This document shows, piece by piece, positions 6,324 through 12,406 of a DNA stretch of 21,853 nucleotides. The first letter of the stretch is position 1. Every line of letters starts with the position of its first letter. This stretch comes from JBFJVZ01 sp041623895 (GTDB lineage: Bacteria > Planctomycetota > Planctomycetia > Pirellulales > Pirellulaceae): the NCBI GenBank assembly GCA_041623895.1, contig JBFJVZ010000071.1, positions 1 to 21,853 of the forward strand, written 5' to 3'. The notes under the pieces are model-generated. The model saw only the letters and a list, made by a program, of their open reading frames with translations. It did not search any database and was not told the origin of the DNA. The position numbers and the translations under genes were made by a program.

Positions 6324-7370
6324 ATGAAAAGATTCGAATACGCTCAGCCGCGCTCCGAACGCGAAGCAGTCCAGCTGTTGGCCGACGCCAGCAAGCAAAC
6401 GGCGGTGCTCGCCGGCGGTACTGACCTGGTCGGACTGATGAAACGGATGGTGGTGACCCCGGATCGTGTCGTCAACATTCAAGAAATCGACTCACTGCGG
6501 CAGATCGAAGCGGATGCAGACGGCAACGTTTGGATCGGAGCGTCAGTTTGTTTGGACGAGTTCCTGGATGAGAAGATCACTGATCAGTTCCCCTCGGCCA
6601 AACAGGTGATTCAAGGAATCAGCAGCATTCAACTGCAGTCCCAAGGCACTTTGGTGGGCGAACTGCTGCGTCGACCGGGATGTTGGTACTTCCGAGACGG
6701 TCATGGGCTGTTGGCCAAGAATGGCCGCCTGGTGATCGACGGGGACAACCGCTACCACGCCATTCTGGGCAACCGCGGACCGGCAAAGTTCGTGAATGCT
6801 TCGCGATTGGCGCCGGTCCTGATCACGCTGGGGGCAAAGGTCCGCCTGATAGGCCCGGATCCCGACAACGAACAACTGCTACCACTATCGTCGCTGTATC
6901 AGACACCAGCGTCCAACAGCGAACTGGAAAACGTTTTGCAACCTGGTCAGCTGGTAACGCACGTGGTGATTCCACCACATGGGCAAAACCGACTGAGTGC
7001 AGCGTACGAGGTTCGCCATGGTGAGGGCCCCGATCAGCCGTTGGCTGCTGCTGCCGTTAGTGTCGAAGTCCGTTTGGGGCGGGTCGAACAAGCACAGATC
7101 GTGCTTGGTCAAGTTGCGCCCACACCTTGGTTGGCGCAGCCTGCTGCCGAATCACTTCGGGGCAAAGTGATCGACGAGGAAATGGCCGTGATTGCCGGCT
7201 CTGAAGCCGTTGCCGGGGCCATCGCCCTGTCACAAAACGAGTACAAGATTCAACTGGCCCAGGTCGCGGTCAAGCGCGCGTTGCTGAGAGCCGTCGGGCA
7301 CGATACGGGCGGATTGGATCGTCCCATCATCAGCGAACCGGCTGAATCGCACGAACAGCACATTGTCTAA
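6324..7370 (+). CDS. FAD-type (PaoB/CoxM-like) subunit of molybdenum hydroxylase with degraded cluster site
   Basis: This 348-residue subunit starts 5 bases after the large-subunit stop, with AAAGGA at 6310-6315. It keeps A-G-G-T-D-L (30-35), the first FAD-phosphate loop, and the overall fold and length of the FAD_binding_5/CO_deh_flav_C family. The stretch R-R-P-G-C-W-Y-F-R-D (116-125), followed by D-N-R-Y-H-A-I-L-G (141-149), identifies the PaoB (YagS)/4-hydroxybenzoyl-CoA reductase beta type, which carries a [4Fe-4S] cluster in an inserted loop. Only the first ligand, Cys120, remains; the other three expected cysteines are absent (the protein has just Cys76 and Cys120). The second FAD motif, usually G-G-N-L, is V-G-E-L at 111-114. 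The subunit may bind FAD weakly or act structurally. The cluster comparison is from memory of PaoB. Confidence 0.88.
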   Translation: MKRFEYAQPRSEREAVQLLADASKQTAVLAGGTDLVGLMKRMVVTPDRVVNIQEIDSLRQIEADADGNVWIGASVCLDEFLDEKITDQFPSAKQVIQGISSIQLQSQGTLVGELLRRPGCWYFRDGHGLLAKNGRLVIDGDNRYHAILGNRGPAKFVNASRLAPVLITLGAKVRLIGPDPDNEQLLPLSSLYQTPASNSELENVLQPGQLVTHVVIPPHGQNRLSAAYEVRHGEGPDQPLAAAAVSVEVRLGRVEQAQIVLGQVAPTPWLAQPAAESLRGKVIDEEMAVIAGSEAVAGAIALSQNEYKIQLAQVAVKRALLRAVGHDTGGLDRPIISEPAESHEQHIV

Positions 7371-7386
7371 TGTCCGGAGATTACTA

Positions 7387-7629
7387 ATGGGTTACAAACG
7401 CTCGTTCGATAATGGCAGACCGACAGAGCCACAGCCTCCCTGCATGCATCTGCGCAGTAAGGCGATCTACGTGACCGGTGATCCGGATCCAAAATCGCCC
7501 GAAGAAGAGGGAAGCACGCGGTTCAATTGTTGGTGCAATAAATCGCAGCACGTGATCGGGCCCGATCAGCAACTTGTTGACCGCGACGCCTGTGTCAGTG
7601 GTCGAGGCTGTTTCTGCGCTCGCGCGTGA
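7387..7629 (+). CDS. Small six-cysteine protein of unknown function, last gene of the Mo-hydroxylase operon
   Basis: This is an 80-residue protein. The start at ATG 7387 has GGAGA (7376-7380) at 6-base spacing; an in-frame TTG at 7363 inside the FAD-subunit gene is less likely. Cysteines lie at 19, 48, 50, 69, 75 and 77, giving C-M-H-L-R-S-K near the start, C-W-C-N-K in the middle, and C-x5-C-F-C at the end. There is no signal peptide or membrane segment. The pattern fits a small metal- or Fe-S-binding protein. I do not recognise a named family. Its place 16 bases after the FAD subunit suggests a role with the enzyme, such as electron transfer or maturation. That role is inferred. Confidence 0.75.
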   Translation: MGYKRSFDNGRPTEPQPPCMHLRSKAIYVTGDPDPKSPEEEGSTRFNCWCNKSQHVIGPDQQLVDRDACVSGRGCFCARA

Positions 7630-7669
7630 ATGCCCATTGTTCCGTCGGGCTCGATTTGACGTGTGCATC

Positions 7670-7790
7670 GGGAGGCCGAGGCCCAACTGGGAGGGCGAGG
7701 CCCAACTGGGCGGGCGAGGCTCCCGCCGAGCCGTTGAATCGTTGTGACGGTAAATCTTGGCGCGCGGCTCAGCAGCAGCTTCGCCCTCCC
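7670..7790. repeat. Palindromic dispersed repeat, copy 2, with tandem duplications
   Basis: Three tandem units of about 19 bases begin at 7670, 7689 and 7708. The first two read GGGAGGSCGAGGCCCAACT, with one variable base; the third runs into the full left arm (7708-7732). A diverged right arm lies at 7766-7790. It belongs to the same family as 2052-2108 and 8743-8813. It sits between the six-cysteine gene and the 3' end of xdhC, which converge here. No other gene lies in 7630-7837. Confidence 0.7.
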
Positions 7791-7837
7791 GGATGCGCGG
7801 TTGATTTGGGAAATGGCGACGCGGCTTGTCGTCCTGG

Positions 7838-8653
7838 CTAAAACGATTTCGTTTTCTGCTGGATGATTCCTAGTCGATCTCGTTCCTGGATCAGTTGAGA
7901 GAGCACGCTGATCGCGATTTCGGGTGGTGTGTTGTTGCCCATCGGCAGACCCATTGGGCAAAAGAACGACTGTATTTTTTCCTCTGCGATACCCATTTCT
8001 TTCAGATCGCGTTGGAGGACCTTGGCTTTTTGCAGGCTGCCCAAGACGCCAACATAGGGTGGCTCGATCGTCCTCAGCACCTCGGCCAGCACCGGCAGAT
8101 CGGTCGCGTGGCCCTGAGTCATCAACACAAAAAAACTCCGCGGGTCCAGCCGCGGGACTTCGTCTTTCAGATTCTGGCTGCAGACCTTGGTCAGCTTCGG
8201 ATGCTCCGGCAGTTTGCTCAGCCAATCGGATCGCTGATCGAGCCAGGTGATGCGACAATTCATTTCCAGCAGGATGGGCACCAGGGATTGGGCGATATGT
8301 CCGGCGCCGAACAGCGAAATCTTCCAGTCATTGCACAAGAACAACTCGAAGAAGAACTTGACTTCGCCGCCGCACGTCATACCGATGTCGGTTTGCAGAT
8401 TCCAGGTCACCAGTTCGCAGTGACGGCCATCCCCGCAGCGCAACATTTCCTGCGCGTGGGAAATCGCCGCTGCTTCGACTTTTCCGCCGCCAACCGTTCC
8501 CTCCACAATGCCCTCTGCCGTGACGACTACCTTGGCACCTTGGATTTGCGGTGCGCTACCGCGCATGTCTACCATGGTCACTGTCGCAAACGGTGTGTTG
8601 GTGCGAAGCAGCTCTTTGATTTCGTTCCAGTGCCGATGGATATCCAGCGTCAT
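7838..8653 (-). CDS. xdhC: XdhC-family molybdenum hydroxylase maturation protein
   Basis: This 271-residue protein shows both XdhC/CoxI domains. The N-terminal part has R-G-S-A-P-Q-x-x-G-A-K (34-44 region) and T-V-G-G-G-K-V-E. The C-terminal Rossmann-like part begins L-F-G-A-G-H-I-A-Q-S and ends P-M-G-L-P-M-G-x-x-T-P-P-E-I-A-I-S-V-L. XdhC proteins bind the molybdenum cofactor and help sulfurate it and insert it into xanthine-dehydrogenase-type apoenzymes in the cytoplasm; PaoD does this for PaoABC. The cysteine often seen in the G-G-G-C-x-E loop is Lys here. Start ATG 8653 is preferred over an in-frame TTG at 8662; no strong Shine-Dalgarno site is seen. The gene converges on its presumed client operon instead of being colinear, and is flanked on both sides by the palindromic repeat. 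Confidence 0.9.
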   Translation of the reverse strand: MTLDIHRHWNEIKELLRTNTPFATVTMVDMRGSAPQIQGAKVVVTAEGIVEGTVGGGKVEAAAISHAQEMLRCGDGRHCELVTWNLQTDIGMTCGGEVKFFFELFLCNDWKISLFGAGHIAQSLVPILLEMNCRITWLDQRSDWLSKLPEHPKLTKVCSQNLKDEVPRLDPRSFFVLMTQGHATDLPVLAEVLRTIEPPYVGVLGSLQKAKVLQRDLKEMGIAEEKIQSFFCPMGLPMGNNTPPEIAISVLSQLIQERDRLGIIQQKTKSF

Positions 8654-8712
8654 GATCGTCAACCGTATTCATTAGGTACGTCGGGAGAAGTCTCCGACTC
8701 CTAATCCTGACA

Positions 8713-8826
8713 TTTGTCTCAAAACTCAGATTCGCGGTAACTGGGAGGGCGAAGCTCCCGCTGAGCCGTGGTGTTTGCGACAAAGTGCGGCTCGGCGGGA
8801 GCCTCGCCCTCCCGTTTTGAGACAAA
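8713..8826. repeat. Palindromic dispersed repeat, copy 3, with 13-bp outer inverted arms
   Basis: An inner inverted repeat of 25-base arms (8743-8767 and 8789-8813, two mismatches) is enclosed by a perfect 13-bp outer inverted repeat: TTTGTCTCAAAAC at 8713-8725 and GTTTTGAGACAAA at 8814-8826. The whole 114-base unit could fold on itself or be a small non-autonomous element. No clear target-site duplication is seen. It lies between the divergent xdhC and cytochrome genes, so it sits where their promoters should be. Confidence 0.75.
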
Positions 8827-8840
8827 GCCTAGTATACGTA

Positions 8841-8848
8841 AGAGGGGG
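8841..8848 (+). promoter_or_regulatory. Ribosome binding site deciding the cytochrome start
   Basis: AGAGGGGG ends 9 bases before ATG 8858. It supports 8858 as the start and rules out the longer in-frame opening from 8768, whose first residues are only a translation of the palindromic repeat. Confidence 0.6.
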
Positions 8849-8857
8849 ATCAGCAAA

Positions 8858-9901
8858 ATGATGATAAGAATTGCCAGACACGAATACTTTGTTCAGCCAT
8901 CCGCACCAGCCATAATCCGTTGCTCGCTGCTGGCCATCACTGTCGCTCTCTCCTCGCTACTTTCCGCACAGGAAGAGCCCGCCGAACTGATGCCACTGCC
9001 GAAAGCAGTGCCGGCACCCGAGGACAACCCGACCACACCGGAAAAAGTCGAATTGGGAAAGATGCTGTTTTTTGACCCGCGTCTGTCCGGCGACAACCAA
9101 ATGAGTTGTGCAACCTGCCACATTCCCGACAAGGCGTACGGTGACGGTCTGGCTCTTTCTCCCGGAGCCGGCGGAAAACCGCTGAAGCGTAATACCCAGA
9201 CCTGTCTGAACGTCGGTTTCTTCGAGACCTATTTCTGGGATGGCCGCGCGAGCACTCTGGAAGAGCAAGCACTGGGACCGATCGAGTCCAGCGACGAGAT
9301 GAATCAGGACCTGGACGAGCTGGAGGCGGAACTCGCCGCCATCGACGGCTACGTGCGTGAGTTCAAGAGGGTGTTTGGCAGCAAGCCGACTCGAATAGGC
9401 ATTGCCAAGGCTCTGGCGGCTTTTCAACGAACACTCGTGACCGGGCCATCACCATTGGACCGCTACCTGGCCGGCGATCGAAATGCGTTGTCCGACGATG
9501 CACAGCGAGGCTTGGAGCTGTTTCAAGGCGAGGCGGGCTGCATTGAATGCCATCACGGGCCACTGCTGAGCGACGGCAAGTTCTACCGGTTGGGCGTCTC
9601 GCACCGGGATCCGGGCCGAGAGAAAGTCACCGGGAACAAGCAGGATCGTTATCGATTCCGCACGCCCAGTCTGCGTAACGTCGCCGAAACCGGACCGTAC
9701 ATGCACGATGGTTCCAAGCAAACGCTGGACGATGTCGTGACCTTCTATTTTCGCGGCATCCCCGACTCGCGTGTCGACGGTTTGACCCCCGATCGATCTG
9801 TGCTGTCTGGTCAAAGCTTTTCGGATATTGCTCCAATCGTTGAATTCCTGAAAGCTCTATCGGGCGAAGCACCCCAAGTCAGTCCGCCGAAACTGCCTTG
9901 A
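8858..9901 (+). CDS. Di-haem cytochrome c peroxidase / MauG-like protein
   Basis: This is a 347-residue exported protein. A signal sequence covers about residues 1-37 (hydrophobic run ending L-L-S-A-Q). Two c-type haem sites are seen: C-A-T-C-H (84-88) and C-I-E-C-H (228-232). Family landmarks are L-G-x-x-L-F-F-D-P-R-L-S (66-77), W-D-G-R (127-130), A-F-Q-R-T-L (188-193), and F-R-T-P-S-L-R-N-V-A-x-T-G-P-Y-M-H-D-G (267-285), where Met282 is the usual axial-ligand region. Members reduce H2O2 with electrons from small cytochromes, or oxidise other substrates (MauG type), in the periplasm. It has the usual bacterial length. It diverges from xdhC. A role as redox partner of the Tat-exported molybdenum enzyme is possible but inferred only from position. 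Confidence 0.92.
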   Translation: MMIRIARHEYFVQPSAPAIIRCSLLAITVALSSLLSAQEEPAELMPLPKAVPAPEDNPTTPEKVELGKMLFFDPRLSGDNQMSCATCHIPDKAYGDGLALSPGAGGKPLKRNTQTCLNVGFFETYFWDGRASTLEEQALGPIESSDEMNQDLDELEAELAAIDGYVREFKRVFGSKPTRIGIAKALAAFQRTLVTGPSPLDRYLAGDRNALSDDAQRGLELFQGEAGCIECHHGPLLSDGKFYRLGVSHRDPGREKVTGNKQDRYRFRTPSLRNVAETGPYMHDGSKQTLDDVVTFYFRGIPDSRVDGLTPDRSVLSGQSFSDIAPIVEFLKALSGEAPQVSPPKLP

Positions 9902-9956
9902 GCGAGCACTTCATGTTCGTCGGTTGAAACGCAACGTACTGGTACTCGCTCGCTCA
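9899..9956 (+). repeat. Inverted repeat at the 3' end of the cytochrome gene
   Basis: TGAGCGAGC (9899-9907, beginning with the stop codon) and GCTCGCTCA (9948-9956) are perfect 9-bp complements around a 40-base loop. It may protect or end the transcript. The long loop and lack of a T-run make an intrinsic terminator unlikely. Confidence 0.3.
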
Positions 9957-10373
9957 CGTGTGAAACCTCCTGTCGCGGCGATATGAGAGCAGATTTCAAG
10001 CAGTGCCGGGATGCCGGCCACTGGCAGTAGGGCTCGCGCCGCAACCGGGGACTTTCGGCTGGTTCCGGTCGACCGTTTGTGAGCCAATCGCTCCGCAAAT
10101 CCTGGCAGGTCCCCTAGTCGCGTCGGTCTATTTCACCTCCGCTCCCAAGAGAACACCCTTCGCCGCGTCGGTCGATGCACCCGCTAGCACGAAGGAATGG
10201 AACACCGCGGCTTCTTAACGGCGAGTTCCCGACCGTTACAATTCGGCTGCCGTCAGCGGACGGAAGCCGTCGGGTGAACTACCCTCGGTCTGCACTACTG
10301 ATGTAGCGCAGGTTGCTCTTCCAAATCCTCCCGGTCGATGTGACCGGAGCACTGAATTTCCGTCATCACACGA
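9957..10373. other. Stretch without a supported gene
   Basis: No open frame here has a ribosome site, protein-like composition or a recognisable motif. One hairpin stands out at 10244-10269: CGGCT and CCGTC pair with GACGG and AGCCG, with a G-A mismatch between the two blocks and a 4-base loop. No T-run follows. Confidence 0.4.
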
Positions 10374-10697
10374 TCACGTCACTGAATCGAACTTTACTTG
10401 CAATCGAAATGCACTGCCAGGTTGTGTCGGCAGCCATCCTTGCGCAAGAGCGTCGCGAATAAACTCAGCCACCATTGCCGGCGTTATGGCAATAGAAGCA
10501 CGGTCAAGCCAATTGTCTGCGCGCGGCCGATCCGTATAGACCATTAGCACACACTTGGGATCACGCTCGGTTTGGATTGAAACAGTCAATGGATATTCGC
10601 CGACGGCCTGTGTGTATGTCGTCTTCCTGCGAATTCTCCAGCGGTATGCAACGTCATCAACCGTGATCGGGGAAGAGCCTTTAGTTCTGAATGCCAT
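10374..10697 (-). CDS. Small protein of unknown function
   Basis: This is a 107-residue protein if translation starts at ATG 10697; an in-frame GTG at 10706 would add three residues. The sequence opens M-A-F-R-T-K-G-S-S-P-I-T-V-D-D-V-A-Y-R-W and ends with A-L-A-Q-G-W-x-P-T-Q-P-G-S-A-F-R-L. It is well balanced in composition and reads as a folded alpha/beta domain, with no signal peptide or membrane segment. I vaguely recall similar short orphan proteins in other planctomycetes, but know no function. No good Shine-Dalgarno site is visible. It stands alone, with non-coding sequence on both sides. Confidence 0.62.
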   Translation of the reverse strand: MAFRTKGSSPITVDDVAYRWRIRRKTTYTQAVGEYPLTVSIQTERDPKCVLMVYTDRPRADNWLDRASIAITPAMVAEFIRDALAQGWLPTQPGSAFRLQVKFDSVT

Positions 10698-11004
10698 TGC
10701 GATCACGTAAACAGGGCAATGCTTATTTCCGGCTCGAATTGGGGATAAGGCAGTATCCAGGCACTAACCCCAATTGGATGAAGGTCGTACCGGAGATTAT
10801 CGCTGCTTGGGGGCCGAGTGGCAAATCACTGACCTGGACTGCTCCGGCGACCCAGTTCAGAGCCGATGTGCTTTGCCGCAGTTTCGTCTCAATTCGGACC
10901 GAGATTTTGAGAAGAGTGCTCCGAACCGAATTCGCGAACTCGCGCTGGTCGATGCAGCCTCCCGCACGAAAACTCCAATTCGTTGCGGTTGCTAACGGAA
11001 GGTT
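10698..11004. other. Stretch without a supported gene
   Basis: Short open frames exist on the + strand, but they overlap each other in different frames, have no ribosome sites and show no recognisable motif. Nothing else was seen. Confidence 0.35.
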
Positions 11005-11378
11005 TCAGGCCCGAGACGGGGAACGATAACGGTTGGACGAAAACCCCGTTTGAATGCCTCGATCAATGGCAGTTTTGTTTCTGCTGCGTGTCGAGCCACG
11101 ATGCAGTCCGTTACACGTCAGCATCTTCAAGAGCGCGGCGTGCAGGTACTTCAGCTCTTGATCGGGCAAACCCTCTCCGAAGGTGAGCGTTTGTGTGTCG
11201 CTGCGGGCGATGATTGCGCGATTTGCCTGCGCTTTCCGAATCGCCCAACTTTGGAACATAGGTGGAACCTGAGCCAATTCCTTCACATCGATCCGGCACA
11301 AAGGATGTCGGTCTCCTGTCCGATTGCAGGATGGATCAGGCAACAGACGATGGTCACGATGAAGCAATAAGATTTCAT
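11005..11378 (-). pseudogene. Possible frameshifted gene for a small secreted protein
   Basis: ATG 11378 opens a frame whose first 20 residues look like a signal peptide (M-K-S-Y-C-F-I-V-T-I-V-C-C-L-I-H-P-A-I-G), but it stops at 11283 after 31 codons. A second frame, open from about 11367 to 11005, continues with protein-like sequence (V-K-E-L-A-Q-V-P-P-M-F-Q-S-W-A, then L-P-D-Q-E-L-K-Y-L-H-A-A-L-L-K-M-L). One base shift near 11290-11310 would join them into an exported protein of about 120 residues. No family is recognised, and the last third is Arg/Ser-rich and doubtful. It could also be chance. Confidence 0.3.
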
Positions 11379-11532
11379 GTCTTTGCTGGCGTTGTCTGGA
11401 AGGAGATTCGTAAAGGCGGAGGCACTTGTTAACAACGGATCTTTAGGTCGCTGTCGAATAAGAACGTTCCGAAATTGAACCACATTATATTTGCATTGCG
11501 GTGCGAAATGCCCCTTGGGTTAAACCCATTTG

Positions 11533-12315
11533 TCACCAAAGCGTGTATCCACCGTCGATCACCAGCGCGGCACCGGTCATGTAGCGTGAGGCGTCGCTGG
11601 CAAGGTACACCGCGAGTGGACCAAGGTCGGCAGGATCGCCAAAATTTCCCAATGGAATTTGGGCCTTGAATTCCTGAATGACATCGGGGTTCTCTTTCTC
11701 CCAGCGCTGGTTTGGTTCGGTCATAAAGCCACCGGGGCAGATGGCGTTTACAGTGACACCGTGCGGCGCCCAGTCGGCAGCGGTCGCGCGCGTGAATTGG
11801 ATCAACGCCGCTTTGGCCGTCTCGTAGCAGCGGCCACCAATGCCGCGATTGGCAATCATTCCCGAGATCGAAGCAATGTTGATGACCCGACCGCCCTTGC
11901 CTCGCTGGATCATGGCACCCCCGATAACCTTGGAGGAAAGGAAGGCGCTGGTGAGATTGAGATCCATGATTTCCCGCCACGAGTCGAGGGGCAGTTTTTC
12001 GGTGGGAACGTTGATCAGGCGGCCGCCGACATTGTTGATCAGGATATCAACAGGTCCGTGCTGCGCGACGATATTCAAGCACTGCAATTCCGCGGTCTCG
12101 GGATCGGCAAAATCCGCCTTGATTTCCACGGCCTCCCGGCCGAGCGACCGGATGTCATCGGCAGTGGCCTTGAGGCTTTCTGCGTCGCGTCCCGAGAGCA
12201 CAACATCAGCGCCGGCGTCCGCGATGGCCAGTGCCATCTCGCGCCCCAACCCCCGACTACCGCCCGTGATGAAAAGTCGCTTGCCCTCCAATTTAAATCG
12301 ATCCAACACGCTCAT
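11533..12315 (-). CDS. Short-chain dehydrogenase/reductase (classical SDR)
   Basis: This 260-residue protein is a full classical SDR: T-G-G-S-R-G-L-G (17-24) for the nucleotide, N-N-V-G-G (94-98), and the catalytic set Asn120, Ser151, Tyr164 and Lys168 (Y-E-T-A-K). P-G-G-F follows at 194-197, and the C-terminal V-I-D-G-G-Y ending is typical. Arg43, shortly after the second strand (S-G-R-D), hints at NADP(H) preference. It most resembles the gluconate 5-dehydrogenase/3-oxoacyl reductase-like group of sugar and polyol oxidoreductases; the substrate is unknown. AGGTGGG at 12323-12329 lies 7 bases before ATG 12315. It is divergent from the sialidase gene, so a role in catabolism of released sugars is plausible but inferred. 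Confidence 0.92.
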   Translation of the reverse strand: MSVLDRFKLEGKRLFITGGSRGLGREMALAIADAGADVVLSGRDAESLKATADDIRSLGREAVEIKADFADPETAELQCLNIVAQHGPVDILINNVGGRLINVPTEKLPLDSWREIMDLNLTSAFLSSKVIGGAMIQRGKGGRVINIASISGMIANRGIGGRCYETAKAALIQFTRATAADWAPHGVTVNAICPGGFMTEPNQRWEKENPDVIQEFKAQIPLGNFGDPADLGPLAVYLASDASRYMTGAALVIDGGYTLW

Positions 12316-12368
12316 GGTTCAGCCCACCTAACTCTTCTCACCGGATTCACAATCCGCTGGCCAAAGGC

Positions 12369-12398
12369 TTGAGTCGGACCGATCCGGGACCGTAATAT
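12369..12398 (+). promoter_or_regulatory. Putative promoter of the sialidase gene
   Basis: TTGAGT (12369-12374) and TAATAT (12393-12398) are 18 bases apart; an overlapping TATAAC at 12396-12401 is an alternative -10. Transcription would start at about 12405-12408, that is at or next to ATG 12407. There is no Shine-Dalgarno site, so the message may be leaderless. Confidence 0.35.
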
Positions 12399-12406
12399 AA
12401 CTCGTT

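Noticed and set aside
7670..7790. CRISPR-like tandem units
   Set aside because: There are only two to three 19-base units with no spacers; they are duplicated arms of the palindromic repeat.
7626..7841. Possible small gene between the six-Cys protein and xdhC
   Set aside because: The product is mostly translated repeat sequence; there is no ribosome site.
7895..8704. Long + strand open frame opposite xdhC
   Set aside because: The - strand frame is a clear XdhC with all family motifs; the opposite frame has none.
8768..8857. Longer start for the cytochrome c peroxidase
   Set aside because: The extra residues are a translation of the palindromic repeat, and a strong ribosome site precedes ATG 8858.
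10691..11029. Overlapping + strand open frames in the gene-poor region
   Set aside because: They overlap each other and the 10374-10697 gene, and show no motif, ribosome site or protein-like pattern.
11659..12372. Long + strand open frames opposite the SDR gene
   Set aside because: They are shadows of a complete classical SDR with a good ribosome site on the - strand.
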